Assembly (NCBI RefSeq): GCF_015223055.1
Contig: NZ_JADFBX010000003.1
Span: 496,001 to 560,000 of the forward strand
DNA length: 64,000 bases
Direction: 5' to 3'
Source of the DNA: Pedobacter sp. MC2016-24
Lineage (GTDB): Bacteria > Bacteroidota > Bacteroidia > Sphingobacteriales > Sphingobacteriaceae
Shown: positions 9,760-18,992 of the stretch, piece after piece
How positions within the stretch are numbered: position 1 is the stretch's first letter
Layout of the letters: each line of letters starts with the position of its first letter
Program-made: the position numbers and the translations under genes
Notes under the pieces: generated by a model
The model's database searches: none
Told to the model about the DNA's origin: nothing
The model's input: only the letters and a program-made list of their open reading frames with translations

Positions 9760-12700
9760 TTAATGGCTTTCATCAAGATCATATTCTAAAACATCTTTAT
9801 GGTCATATGGTTCTTCCAGTAACTCATCGATTGTTTTACCTTTTTTGTTGAAGCCTAACTTATCTAAGATGATGTCAAAGATCAGGTAAACAACCGGTAC
9901 AACGATCAGTGTTAAAAATAATGAACTGGTCAATCCACCCACAATAACCCAGGCCAGACCGTTTTTCCATTCGGCGCCGGCACCACTTGCCAGGGCAATT
10001 GGAAGCATACCAAAGATCATGGCGATCGTAGTCATCAAAATCGGGCGTAAACGCGCGTGGTTTGCTAAGATCAAGGCTTCAGTTGTTGATTTTCCTTCTG
10101 CTTTCATGTGGTTGGTAAAATCGACCAGGATAATCGCATTCTTGGCCACCAAACCCATTAGCATAATAAATCCTAAAATGGTAAAGATACCGATGGAGTT
10201 GTTGGTTAATGCCAGCGCTAAGAAGGCACCAATCAATGCCAGCGGCAGTGAGAACATTACCACAAATGGATACACAAAACTATCATATAAGGCCACCATA
10301 ATCAGGTAAACCAGGATGATCGATGCCAATAGGGCGATACCTAGCGTACCAAAACCTTCACTTTGGTTTTCCTGATCCCCGGCCCAGGTATAACTTACCC
10401 CAACAGGAGTTTTTAGTTTACCATTTTTTTGCAGCTCTTCCAGCTTCTTTTGGAAATCTGCTACGACGGTTCCTGTTGGTCTACCGATCGATTGTGCTTT
10501 AACAGATACTGAGGTCGATTTATTTAAACGTTCCAGCTGACTTGGTCCGGAGCCTTCAGTAATGGCTGCAAATTGTGACAATTTAATTTGTTCCTGCTTA
10601 TCATTGATAAAGATCAGGTTACGTACGTCATCTACATTTTTCCTGTTGAAATCCTGGTACTGGATATTGATGTCATATTCGTATTCCCCTTTTCTGTATT
10701 TACCATCCGTGTTCCCGGCAAAAGCGGTTTGCATGGTAGAACCTACGGTGGACAGGGTTAAGCCAAGGGCTGCCATTTTATCGCGGTCTACCTGAACATT
10801 GATCTCTGGTGTTCCTTTTTCTACAGATAATTTAATCTCGGTAGCACCTGGGATAGATGCCAATACTTTCTGTGCACCCTCTGCATATTTCAATGCGCTA
10901 TCCAGGTCTGAGCCCATGACAACCAATTGTATTGGTGCATTTTCTGCAATACCCAAAATACTGATCGGTACAGTTTTTACTTTTGCACCTACCAGCTCTT
11001 TGGACAGGGCGCGGCTCATTTTGGTTGCGAAAATATCTGAGGAGACACCTTCACGTTCCTTTCGGTCGACCAGTTTTACGTTAATCTCAGATTTATAGGC
11101 TGTAGCCTGAGTTCCACCGAAATCTCCACTGGCTTGTCCAACTGTGGTGATCAACTGGGTAATTTCAGGTTGCTTGTCTAAGAATGCTTCAGCACGTTGT
11201 GTGTAAAAATTGGTTTGTGCTAAAGGGGCATCTTTTGGCAATTCAATTTGAATTAAAAACTCTCCTTTATCCGATTTAGGGAAAAACTCTGATCCGATAA
11301 ATCCGGCTCCTGCAAGCCACATGGCCGCTACAAACAACACTACAACTGCTGCAATGGTACGTCTTTTATGATTTAACGACCAGGTTAAGATTTTGGTAAC
11401 CCACAGTGTGAATTTTCTCAATTGCTTTTCAAACCATAGGATAAAGCGTCCGAAGATATTTTTGCCTTCAATGTGTTCCAATTTACCAAACCTGGAAAAA
11501 AGTAGCGGTACAATGGTAAATGAAGCCAATAATGAAAGCATGGTTGCGATGATTACCACCACGCAGAACTGTCTCAAAATGTTAGACACCAGGCCTGTAC
11601 TTACTGCGATAGGGAAGAACACCACCACAATTACCAGGGTAATGGATACAACGGTAAAGCCAATTTCCCTGGTCGCATCAGATGCTGCTCTCACTTTATT
11701 TTTACCCATCTCCATGTGTCGCTGTATGTTTTCCAGTACCACAATCGCATCATCCACAAGGATACCTACCACAAGTGATAAACCCAATAAAGACATTAAG
11801 TTCAGGGTAAAGCCAAATAAGCTGATACCAATAAACGTAGCAATCAATGATGCTGGAATAGATACCATGACAATTAATGCATTCCTTAAACTGTGCAGGA
11901 AGAATAGCATTACAAATGCCACCAATACTACGGCAAGCATTAAATCGTGGATAACCGCATCTGCCGATTCCAATGTAAAGATGGAACTGTCGTTTACGAT
12001 TTTAATATCCAGATTGTTGGCTGCATATTCTGTTTTAAGTTTTTCAATGATTTTATGAACACCTTTACTTACTTCTACCGCGTTCGCATCACTTTGTTTA
12101 ATGATCTGAATGGCGATTGCGCCTTTTCTGTCGATACGTGCTAATTTTTCGGTTTCTTTCTGAGAATCCTGAACATCGGCTACATCACGCAAACGGATTT
12201 GTGCACCTGCTTTTGAGGTTATTAAAACAAGGTTCCTCAATTCGTCAAGGTTTCTGTATTTACCGGATAAACGAATTAAAACGTCCTGATTTTCTGTTTT
12301 AACGCTTCCGGTAGGGAAATCGAGATTGGAACTTAAGATCATCTGCTGTACCTGAGGTACAGAAAGATTATATCCCTGTAATTTATTGGCATCCAGAGAA
12401 ACCTGGATTTCTCTTTCAGAACCACCGATCAGGTTCACTTGTGCGATACCACTTACCCTTGAAATTACCGGGGCAATCCGCTGATCAATCAAATCGTAAA
12501 AAGTAACATCATCCATTTTTGCCGAGGCGGACATGGTGATTACCGGTAAGTCATCCAGGGAGAATTTACTCAATGAAGGTGTTTTAACATCCTCCGGTAA
12601 CTCTGAAAGGATGGCATTTACCTTACGTTGCGCATCATTTAACGAGATGTCAATATTCGCTTTATCCGTTAAGGTAATGGTTACTGTAGATAAGCTCTCA

Positions 12701-12954
12701 AATGAAACCGCATTAATTTTCTTGATGTTTTCCATGGAAGACACCGCATCCTCAATTTTCTTGGTTACGGTGTTCTCTACCTCGGCTGGTGAAGCACCGG
12801 GATAGATGGTTGAAATAGATACTACGTTGTTTGAGAATTTTGGCAATAACTCATAACCCAACGAAAAGTAACTCAATAGCCCCAGTAAGGTCAGTGCGGT
12901 AAACACCACAATTACCAAAGAGGGCCGTTTTATAGATATGTCTGTTATCTTCAT
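9760..12954 (-). CDS. RND efflux pump inner-membrane transporter (AcrB/HAE1 type)
   Basis: Proton-driven transporter of the hydrophobe/amphiphile RND family; 1064 residues, the usual size. It opens with DISIKRPSLVIVVF and the first membrane helix. It has two large periplasmic loops, each followed by a block of membrane helices. The TM4 segment GILVDDAIVVLENIQRH carries the acidic pair needed for proton relay, and GLVAKNAIILVDF is the matching second-half signature. A charged cytoplasmic tail of about 30 residues closes the protein. It is the last gene of an operon TetR-TolC-adaptor-pump on the minus strand, 6 bp behind the adaptor gene. Substrates cannot be read from sequence. Confidence 0.93.
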   Translation of the reverse strand: MKITDISIKRPSLVIVVFTALTLLGLLSYFSLGYELLPKFSNNVVSISTIYPGASPAEVENTVTKKIEDAVSSMENIKKINAVSFESLSTVTITLTDKANIDISLNDAQRKVNAILSELPEDVKTPSLSKFSLDDLPVITMSASAKMDDVTFYDLIDQRIAPVISRVSGIAQVNLIGGSEREIQVSLDANKLQGYNLSVPQVQQMILSSNLDFPTGSVKTENQDVLIRLSGKYRNLDELRNLVLITSKAGAQIRLRDVADVQDSQKETEKLARIDRKGAIAIQIIKQSDANAVEVSKGVHKIIEKLKTEYAANNLDIKIVNDSSIFTLESADAVIHDLMLAVVLVAFVMLFFLHSLRNALIVMVSIPASLIATFIGISLFGFTLNLMSLLGLSLVVGILVDDAIVVLENIQRHMEMGKNKVRAASDATREIGFTVVSITLVIVVVFFPIAVSTGLVSNILRQFCVVVIIATMLSLLASFTIVPLLFSRFGKLEHIEGKNIFGRFILWFEKQLRKFTLWVTKILTWSLNHKRRTIAAVVVLFVAAMWLAGAGFIGSEFFPKSDKGEFLIQIELPKDAPLAQTNFYTQRAEAFLDKQPEITQLITTVGQASGDFGGTQATAYKSEINVKLVDRKEREGVSSDIFATKMSRALSKELVGAKVKTVPISILGIAENAPIQLVVMGSDLDSALKYAEGAQKVLASIPGATEIKLSVEKGTPEINVQVDRDKMAALGLTLSTVGSTMQTAFAGNTDGKYRKGEYEYDINIQYQDFNRKNVDDVRNLIFINDKQEQIKLSQFAAITEGSGPSQLERLNKSTSVSVKAQSIGRPTGTVVADFQKKLEELQKNGKLKTPVGVSYTWAGDQENQSEGFGTLGIALLASIILVYLIMVALYDSFVYPFVVMFSLPLALIGAFLALALTNNSIGIFTILGFIMLMGLVAKNAIILVDFTNHMKAEGKSTTEALILANHARLRPILMTTIAMIFGMLPIALASGAGAEWKNGLAWVIVGGLTSSLFLTLIVVPVVYLIFDIILDKLGFNKKGKTIDELLEEPYDHKDVLEYDLDESH

Positions 12955-12960
12955 TTTTCT

Positions 12961-14028
12961 TTATTTTACAATGCTAACGGCAGTGCCTTCAGCGAGGTTA
13001 ATCTGTCCACTTGTAATTACAGTTTCTCCTTCTTTTAATCCGTCAAGAATTTCAACTGAGTCTCCTAAAATACGACCTGCAATTACCTTGCGTAGCTTAG
13101 AAGTGTTGTTTGCAGGATCTAAAACAAATACCTGGTTGCTACTTACACTCCCAACAAAAGAGGTACGTGGAACTAAAATGCTTGGCGCTTGTTTAGGGAA
13201 GTTGAATACTGCTGTTCCATACATACCTGCTTTAAGCCCATTTTTAGCGTTATTGTCTACTTCAATCTCAATAGGAAAGTTTAAACTTGCGTCAGCTTTA
13301 GCTGCAATAAAGGTTACTTTTCCGTTAAATGTTTCTGTAGGGAAAACAGATGATTTAATCTGTAACTTGTCACCTACTTTAAGGTTAGCCACCTGTGATT
13401 CGTTTACGTTTACTTTTAGTTTCAACTTGGATACGTCTACGATTTCGAACATATCTGTTCCCTGGGTGTTCACAAAAGCACCAACTTCAATGAACTTTTT
13501 ATTGATAATTCCGTTAATCGGAGCTTTGATGTTGGCATCACTTAATTTTCTTTGTGAAGCCTGCAGACGTAATTTTGCGTTTTGCGTTGCCAGTTTGGCC
13601 TGATCCAATTGTTGTTGGGTCACACCACCGGTTTTGAATGAACTGGCATATCTTGCTTCATCCCTCAATGCATTCTGATAATTTGCTTCTGCGGTTTCTC
13701 TGTCCGTATTGATGATTTCTGCATCAATACGCGCCAAAACTTGTCCTTTGGTTACGCGGTCGCCTTCTTCTACCAGAATTTTGCTTACCCGACCAGCATT
13801 TTCTGATTTATAAGTCAATTCTTGTTTAGGGATAAAGTTACCATTGGTACTGAAATCAAGGTCAACTACTTTTTTCTCTACTGTTGCAACACGAACTGCA
13901 ACAGCACCACCGCCTTCTGCGATAAACGCAGTTTTTGCTTCATTTTTCTTCTTGTTGTTGCTTAGCACGTAAGCGATTCCCGCCAGGGCAAGTATGATTA
14001 CTAAGGCTATAATTATTCCTCTTTTCAT
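12961..14028 (-). CDS. RND efflux periplasmic adaptor (membrane fusion protein)
   Basis: Adaptor joining the inner-membrane pump to the TolC channel. The N-terminal hydrophobic segment (about 4-24) anchors or exports it. The lipoyl-like halves flank a coiled-coil hairpin (about 95-165, rich in Ala/Gln/Glu, including GGVTQQQLDQAKL). Next come the beta-barrel domain (KLKLKVNVNESQVANLKVGD) and a membrane-proximal domain ending ITSGQINLAEGT. Its 355 residues are normal for MFP adaptors. Its ATG overlaps the TolC stop codon by one base (TAATG), so translation is probably coupled, and the pump gene starts 6 bp later. Confidence 0.92.
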   Translation of the reverse strand: MKRGIIIALVIILALAGIAYVLSNNKKKNEAKTAFIAEGGGAVAVRVATVEKKVVDLDFSTNGNFIPKQELTYKSENAGRVSKILVEEGDRVTKGQVLARIDAEIINTDRETAEANYQNALRDEARYASSFKTGGVTQQQLDQAKLATQNAKLRLQASQRKLSDANIKAPINGIINKKFIEVGAFVNTQGTDMFEIVDVSKLKLKVNVNESQVANLKVGDKLQIKSSVFPTETFNGKVTFIAAKADASLNFPIEIEVDNNAKNGLKAGMYGTAVFNFPKQAPSILVPRTSFVGSVSSNQVFVLDPANNTSKLRKVIAGRILGDSVEILDGLKEGETVITSGQINLAEGTAVSIVK

Positions 14029-15368
14029 TATAATAGTGATTTTATATTTCCGTTTGATTTGATTAATTGAATTTCGGCAATTTTATAATTTAATAGTGCC
14101 TGGTTATAGCTGTTTTGCGCTTCTGTCAATGCAGTTTCTGTATCCAGTAAGTCTGTTAAGCTTGCTAAACCGTTGTTGTAATTATTTTGTGTGCTGTTGT
14201 AGATCTCCTCAGCCAGTTGTGCATTTTGCTTTTGGGAGGTGATTGTATTTAAGCTGTTTTTTAATTGGATTTTAGCGTTCTCGTAAGCCATGTTTAAAGA
14301 GTTTGTAGATTCTCTTCTGTCTTCATTTGCCTTTTTGATGTTAACATCGGCCTGACGGATTTTTGAACGGGTTAAAAAACCATTAAAGATGGGTACTTTT
14401 AGGGTCAAGCCAATGGCGGATGCACCGTAACCAATAGATGCAGCGTTAGAGCTTAGGAAATCGAATCCTCCACTCTGACTCGAATAGGTGTAATTTCCGG
14501 TTAAGGCCAGGCTTGGGTAATATTCAGCAACATACGCTTTGCGTTGCAAGGCCAACAACTTGTCCTGACTGTTCAAAATCTTAATCTCCGTTCTACTGTC
14601 CAAGGCGATGGTATCTGCTAGGGCCGGTAACCTGGTAACTTCTGTCAGCTCTGTTTTTGGTAAATCAATGGCCGTACTTACTGGCATGCCCATTGCAAAT
14701 TTTAACTGGTTTTCTAATTGGGTAATGGCATTTGAAGTTTGCTCGCGTTGTGTCAATAAATTGGTGAGTTTCACTTTGATCCGGTCTACATCAATTTTTT
14801 TAGCCAATCCATTTTCATACTGATTGGAGATGATCTTTTCAGTCACCTTTACATTTTTGATGTTGTTGTCTACCACATTTAATTGTTGCCTGTTTACCAA
14901 TACCTGGTAATAGTTGTTGGCAACCAATTCTATGATTTGCTCTTCAGTTAGTTGAGCGGTAAGATTATAATATTCTTCACTGGATCTGGCTGCTTGTAAA
15001 CCAGTAAATACCTGCTGATTGAATAATTGCTGTGAAAGTTGAACACCAGCAGATGAATTCCAGTTTTGACCCAACTGGATAGACTGGGTCTGACCTCCGA
15101 AATTTGCGACCAATTGGCCAATAATCGGATTATAGGTCAAACCTGCATTGCCAGTAAGTTGAGGTAATGCCTGGGCTCTTACCTCTTGTGTTTTATATTT
15201 TCCGCCATCAATATCCAGCCTGGCCTTACGCACTTTCGTGCTATTTTGCACGGCATAGTTCAAAGCCTCCTTCAAGGTAAGCGTTTGCTGAGCGCCAACA
15301 GTATTGGATAATAGTAATCCCAGCAGGAGCAGCGGAATTGTTCTTATCTGTTTAATTAAAGTATTCAT
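14028..15368 (-). CDS. TolC family outer-membrane efflux channel
   Basis: Outer-membrane factor of the tripartite pump. A signal peptide (ending VGAQ, about residue 26) is followed by two repeated TolC-type helical units (LTLKEALNYAVQNS near the N-terminus and the NSLNTITSQKQNAQLAEEIY and NYNNGLASLTDLLDTETAL region near the C-terminus). At 446 residues it is normal for the family. It starts 6 bp after the first TetR gene and ends one base inside the adaptor start codon, so all four genes form one minus-strand operon. Confidence 0.92.
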   Translation of the reverse strand: MNTLIKQIRTIPLLLLGLLLSNTVGAQQTLTLKEALNYAVQNSTKVRKARLDIDGGKYKTQEVRAQALPQLTGNAGLTYNPIIGQLVANFGGQTQSIQLGQNWNSSAGVQLSQQLFNQQVFTGLQAARSSEEYYNLTAQLTEEQIIELVANNYYQVLVNRQQLNVVDNNIKNVKVTEKIISNQYENGLAKKIDVDRIKVKLTNLLTQREQTSNAITQLENQLKFAMGMPVSTAIDLPKTELTEVTRLPALADTIALDSRTEIKILNSQDKLLALQRKAYVAEYYPSLALTGNYTYSSQSGGFDFLSSNAASIGYGASAIGLTLKVPIFNGFLTRSKIRQADVNIKKANEDRRESTNSLNMAYENAKIQLKNSLNTITSQKQNAQLAEEIYNSTQNNYNNGLASLTDLLDTETALTEAQNSYNQALLNYKIAEIQLIKSNGNIKSLL

Positions 15369-15374
15369 ATATAG

Positions 15375-15986
15375 TTATTGTTGTTTTAGTCCTCTAATAA
15401 ATATGGTGGATAAGCTGAGTTGTCTCTCCAATATGTTTTTCATTTCTTTCTTACTTGGGAAAAGTTCCTTATTGCCATGCATGATACACAGGGAGGTAAT
15501 TCCGGCCAGGCTATCCAGATACAGTTCCGTAATTTTTACGACTTCCATTGGCGCGATTTCGTTCCGTTGGATTGCTCTCTCAAATATCTCTGCATGGATC
15601 GTGATATTTTTATCCTTCATTTTCATGAAATGAGCTTTTAGCTCATCAGAGTTCAGTGAGGAATCCGGACTGCCGCTTGACAAATGAAGCATGTAATACT
15701 TTTGAAAAAACTTATGCCTGATTTCTACAAAATTCGCCATGCAGGTTTCCAAAGGCATTTGGTTAAACTGATCTTTAGCTATGGCATCAAAATAATCATT
15801 GAATATTTTATCAATCACACCTAGAATCAGGCTATTCTTATCCGGAAAATAATAATACAAAGAGGGTTTGGATACGGAAAGGTCTTCTGCAATCTCATTC
15901 ATCGTGGTTTTGTTGATTCCAAAATGCATAAAACGCTTGATCGCCCCCTCTATAATCGCATCTCTTTTTTTATCTGTTTCTATCAT
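15375..15986 (-). CDS. TetR/AcrR family transcriptional regulator
   Basis: One-component repressor of the TetR family. Its N-terminal helix-turn-helix is visible in INKTTMNEIAEDLSVSKPSLYYYFPDKNSL (about 24-54), with the YYYFPDK recognition/linker signature; the C-terminal helical part would bind the ligand. It is 6 bp upstream of the TolC gene and in the same orientation, so it probably represses its own operon. The 102 bp upstream contains a TGCC-N7-GGCA inverted repeat (16034-16048) and a repeated ATAAGAATT, either of which could be an operator. A second TetR gene lies upstream with similar architecture. Confidence 0.88.
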   Translation of the reverse strand: MIETDKKRDAIIEGAIKRFMHFGINKTTMNEIAEDLSVSKPSLYYYFPDKNSLILGVIDKIFNDYFDAIAKDQFNQMPLETCMANFVEIRHKFFQKYYMLHLSSGSPDSSLNSDELKAHFMKMKDKNITIHAEIFERAIQRNEIAPMEVVKITELYLDSLAGITSLCIMHGNKELFPSKKEMKNILERQLSLSTIFIRGLKQQ

Positions 15987-16088
15987 TCTACTTTTCTACT
16001 TTCTGACTTTTTTATTTACAAGGTCAAAAATACTGCCATATTCCGGCAATAAGAATTTTACATAAGAATTCTAGTTAAACTTACAATT

Positions 16089-16712
16089 TTATGACAATTG
16101 TTCTGGTTTTTTTGTTTTTAATCCTGATAAGAAGATCTCAGCAAAGGTTTTTTCTTTGAGAAAGATCTTTTTAAACTGCTCTTTTCCAGGGAAAATATTT
16201 TTGTCTTTGGACATGATGTTGAAATGAATTCCCGAAAGGGCATCGATGAATATCTCTGTGGCAAGCTTGCTGTCTTCCATTTCAAACTCTCCGCTGGTTA
16301 CTCCGCGACTAAATAGTGAGCCAATAATGATGGTCTCGAAAGCCCTGGCTTTACTGAATTTTTTGTAGAGGTCATCTGGCAATTCATTGCCTATAATCTG
16401 ACTGGATTCTAATAAATTGTAATACTTCTGAATGAAGGCCTGCCTTTTTTGTAGCAGTTTAAAGATGCCCTCAGTGGATGAGCTGGTTTTTTCAATAGAC
16501 TTAACCAGATCACGGCTAATGATTTGCATCAAATATTCAATGGCACTGACGTACAGACTCAGCTTGTCGGGGAAATAATAATAAAGCAGGGCTTTTGAAA
16601 AGGAGATGTCTTTTGCGATTTCTGTCATGGTAGTTTTTGACAATCCGTAATGCGCAAATCTCTTGAGTGCCGCTTCAATAATTAAGACCTTTTTTTTATC
16701 CTGATTTTCCAT
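16089..16712 (-). CDS. TetR/AcrR family transcriptional regulator (upstream paralogue)
   Basis: Second TetR-type repressor, 207 residues, with the same DNA-binding pattern as its neighbour (LSKTTMTEIAKDISFSKALLYYYFPDK against INKTTMNEIAEDLSVSKPSLYYYFPDK). This suggests a tandem duplication. The C-terminal ligand-binding parts differ more, so the two may sense different molecules. It lies 102 bp upstream of the operon-linked TetR gene, same strand, and is divergent from murB across a 152-bp gap with a candidate operator. It could join the same operon or have its own promoter. Confidence 0.87.
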   Translation of the reverse strand: MENQDKKKVLIIEAALKRFAHYGLSKTTMTEIAKDISFSKALLYYYFPDKLSLYVSAIEYLMQIISRDLVKSIEKTSSSTEGIFKLLQKRQAFIQKYYNLLESSQIIGNELPDDLYKKFSKARAFETIIIGSLFSRGVTSGEFEMEDSKLATEIFIDALSGIHFNIMSKDKNIFPGKEQFKKIFLKEKTFAEIFLSGLKTKKPEQLS

Positions 16713-16742
16713 ACTATATTTCTGTTCTCCCGCTACTAAATA

Positions 16743-16767
16743 AATTGCTTAATATGGTTTAACAATT
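16743..16767. promoter_or_regulatory. Candidate TetR operator (imperfect inverted repeat)
   Basis: AATTG-C-TTAA and TTAA-CAATT face each other across a 6-bp centre, with one extra base in the left arm. It lies 31 bp upstream of the second TetR start codon, in the gap shared with murB. Position and symmetry suit a TetR operator; no binding data exist here. Confidence 0.3.
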
Positions 16768-16831
16768 GAGCCGAAAAATAGTCAAAATTTTAAATATTAT
16801 TTTTAACATATTTATTACAACTCGGATCAAT

Positions 16832-16839
16832 TACCTTTG
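16832..16839 (+). promoter_or_regulatory. Bacteroidota -7 box upstream of murB
   Basis: TACCTTTG fits the TAnnTTTG consensus and lies 25 bp before the murB ATG. No clear -33 TTG was seen at the expected distance. Confidence 0.4.
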
Positions 16840-16864
16840 TAGCTACAATTAATCCATATCATTT

Positions 16865-17884
16865 ATGACAGCAGTTCTGCAGGAACATACTTCTTTGAAG
16901 CCCTTTAATACTTTTGGTATACCTGTTTATGCACATTTTTTTGCCGAAATTTTTTCAGAAAGAGATTTGGGTGCCATACTTCAGGATGCCAGCGCTAAAG
17001 CACAACCGCTATTGGTTTTGGGCGGTGGCAGCAATGTGCTTTTTACTAAAGATTTTGAAGGTTTGGTGCTTAAAATTAGCATTCCTGGTATTTCGGCGGA
17101 ACAGCAAGGAACACGCGTATTGGTAACAGCAGGTGCAGGGGTAGTCTGGAATGACCTGGTGATGTATTGTGTTCAGCAGGGTTTTGCTGGTGTAGAGAAT
17201 CTGAGTTTAATTCCTGGTACGGTAGGCGCTTCACCGATTCAGAACATTGGTGCTTATGGTGTAGAGTTGAAAGATGTTTTTCACAGCTGTCGTGCTTATG
17301 AAATTGCTACCGGAGAAATGAGAACCTTTGCTTATGCGGATTGTAAATTTGGATATCGGGATAGTGTTTTTAAAAATGAGTTGAAAGGCAAATATATCAT
17401 TACTGAAGTAAGGTTTGATTTGAGTACTGAAGCTAATGCCAATATCCAGTATGGGGCCATTCAATCTGAATTGGCAAATCGTGGAATTGCGCAGCCAACA
17501 ATTGCAGATATTTCGAATGTGGTGTCATCCATCAGGGTGAGTAAATTGCCTGACCCCTCAACAATAGGTAATGCCGGGAGCTTTTTTAAAAACCCGGTTG
17601 TGGATAGAGAAAAGTTTGAGGCTGTATCCGCTAAATTTCCGGAACTGGTTTATTATGAGGTTCCTGGTAATCAGGTTAAGCTTGCTGCAGGCTGGTTGAT
17701 TGAACAGTGCGGATTCAAGGGGAAGGTAGTGGGGCAGACTGGTACCTGGAAAAATCAGGCCCTGGTATTGGTTAATCATGGTGGTGCTACAGGACAAGAG
17801 GTGTATAGTTTTTCAGAAGATATTATTCAAGCTGTGCGTGCCAAATTTGACGTTATTTTAGAAAGAGAAGTAAATTTGTTATGA
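16865..17884 (+). CDS. murB: UDP-N-acetylenolpyruvoylglucosamine reductase
   Basis: FAD/NADPH enzyme that reduces UDP-GlcNAc-enolpyruvate to UDP-MurNAc, the second step of cytoplasmic peptidoglycan precursor synthesis. The FAD-binding segment VLGGGSNVLF (about 51-60) is present, as are SLIPGTVGASPIQNIGAYG and FGYRDSVFK. The catalytic serine is in GNAGSFFKNP (Ser239) and the C-terminal glutamate region is LEREVNLL. The arrangement, with 339 residues, matches type I MurB enzymes such as that of E. coli. It is a single-gene unit divergent from the TetR genes and not in a dcw-type cluster. Confidence 0.93.
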   Translation: MTAVLQEHTSLKPFNTFGIPVYAHFFAEIFSERDLGAILQDASAKAQPLLVLGGGSNVLFTKDFEGLVLKISIPGISAEQQGTRVLVTAGAGVVWNDLVMYCVQQGFAGVENLSLIPGTVGASPIQNIGAYGVELKDVFHSCRAYEIATGEMRTFAYADCKFGYRDSVFKNELKGKYIITEVRFDLSTEANANIQYGAIQSELANRGIAQPTIADISNVVSSIRVSKLPDPSTIGNAGSFFKNPVVDREKFEAVSAKFPELVYYEVPGNQVKLAAGWLIEQCGFKGKVVGQTGTWKNQALVLVNHGGATGQEVYSFSEDIIQAVRAKFDVILEREVNLL

Positions 17885-18052
17885 CATAAGGTTCTTTAAT
17901 CCCCTCAGACTGAAAAATTAATTTCTTAACATGGAATCCAATTTTTTGGTACATAACTTGTATAGAGTTTAGTGTGTAAGATTAAACAAATTGTTGAGCG
18001 CCACTCTGATAGCTTTTTGTTTGCTTTTTTTAACCCTAAAACTTAAAACATT

Positions 18053-18583
18053 ATGACAAAAAATGAGTTCAACCTTCAGCTGCACGACCACTCGGTATCT
18101 TTACAGTCATTCGCTTTAAATTTTACCAAAGACATTGAAGATGCAAACGATCTGGTGCAGGACACGATGTTAAAGGCTGTTACCTATTATGGTAAGTTTA
18201 AAGAAGGTACCAATTTAAAAGGATGGTTATTTACCATCATGAAAAATACATTTATCAACAATTACAGACGTCTGGTAAAAACGAATGCGCTGATTACCAA
18301 ATCTGAAGATATTTCCTCAGCAAATCTTCATTATAGTGCATCGGAGAATACCAGTGGCAGTAAATTCATTATAGGAGATATCAATAAAGCTTTATCTACT
18401 TTGCAGCCAGAATATTATGTGCCTTTTATCAAATATTTTGAGGGTTACAAATATCATGAAATAGCTGAAATGCTTGAAATTCCAATAGGTACAGTAAAAA
18501 CGAGGATCCACGTTGCACGCCAGATTCTTAAAAAATACTTGAAAACTTATTCTAAAGATATTTTGGGTACAGAGGTCATGTAA
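18053..18583 (+). CDS. ECF RNA polymerase sigma factor without adjacent anti-sigma
   Basis: Small sigma-70 family (ECF) factor of 176 residues. Region 2 is at about 20-85 (DIEDANDLVQDTMLKA, then GTNLKGWLFTIMKNTFINNYRR). Region 4 is at about 115-165 (LQPEYYVPFIKYFEGYKYHEIAEMLEIPIGTVKTRIHVAR). It differs from the FecI-like sigma genes at 20.9 and 44 kb: no FecR gene follows, and the next gene is a cytochrome b5-like protein behind its own terminator and promoter. Such orphan ECF genes are common in Bacteroidota and often abundant. Its regulon cannot be read here. Confidence 0.9.
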   Translation: MTKNEFNLQLHDHSVSLQSFALNFTKDIEDANDLVQDTMLKAVTYYGKFKEGTNLKGWLFTIMKNTFINNYRRLVKTNALITKSEDISSANLHYSASENTSGSKFIIGDINKALSTLQPEYYVPFIKYFEGYKYHEIAEMLEIPIGTVKTRIHVARQILKKYLKTYSKDILGTEVM

Positions 18584-18602
18584 ACCATCTATTCCGAGAG
18601 AG

Positions 18603-18625
18603 AGGCGCCTTAGGGCGCCTTTTTT
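18603..18625 (+). terminator. Intrinsic terminator after ECF sigma gene
   Basis: Seven-bp GC-rich stem AGGCGCC/GGCGCCT with a TTAG loop, followed by TTTTT, 20 bp after the stop codon. Confidence 0.88.
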
Positions 18626-18626
18626 G

Positions 18627-18656
18627 TTGCACAGCAGAATTAAAGTCCTAATTTTG
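18627..18656 (+). promoter_or_regulatory. Bacteroidota promoter for the cytochrome b5-like gene
   Basis: TTG at 18627-18629, a 19-bp spacer and TAATTTTG at 18649-18656 match the TTG / TAnnTTTG arrangement of the main Bacteroidota sigma factor. It starts right after the preceding terminator and lies 21 bp before the chosen ATG. Confidence 0.6.
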
Positions 18657-18677
18657 GGGACAATTAAAGATGATGTG

Positions 18678-18914
18678 ATGAGCAGCCTGACGACTTATAC
18701 CAAGCAACAGCTGGCCCTACGCAATGGCCAGGATAAACCTCAGATTTGGGTAGCGTATAAAGGTTTGATCTATGAAGTGACGGAAAGCCGTTTGTGGCGT
18801 AATGGAAAACATTATGAACACTGGGCTGGACAAGATCTGACGGAAGAACTGGCTGATGCACCGCATACGGAGACCGTTTTTGAGAAATTTACAGTAATAG
18901 GTGTATTGATATAA
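18678..18914 (+). CDS. Small cytochrome b5-like heme/steroid-binding domain protein
   Basis: A 78-residue single-domain protein resembling the short cytochrome b5-like family of bacteria. It has QIWVAYKGLIYEVTESRLWRNGKHYEHWAGQDLTEELADAPH, i.e. the family core with the AGQDLTEEL turn and His residues on both sides that could ligate heme. There is no signal peptide, so it is probably cytoplasmic. An open frame exists back to 18624, but that would begin inside the promoter. The ATG at 18678 lies 21 bp after a TAnnTTTG box. Redox partner unknown. Confidence 0.8.
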   Translation: MSSLTTYTKQQLALRNGQDKPQIWVAYKGLIYEVTESRLWRNGKHYEHWAGQDLTEELADAPHTETVFEKFTVIGVLI

Positions 18915-18992
18915 AAGAATTGCTGATGCGAAATACGAAGCCATCTCAGCCAATGCTGGATGACATCGTATTCGTAAAATAACGCCTTAAAA

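Noticed and set aside
11393..12058. 221-codon open frame on the plus strand inside the RND pump gene
   Set aside because: It lies wholly antisense to a strongly conserved pump gene and its translation is low in recognisable structure; it is a shadow of the pump's codon use.
12938..13603. 221-codon open frame on the plus strand across the pump/adaptor junction
   Set aside because: Antisense to two conserved genes, no signal peptide or family motif; explained by the codon pattern of the adaptor gene.
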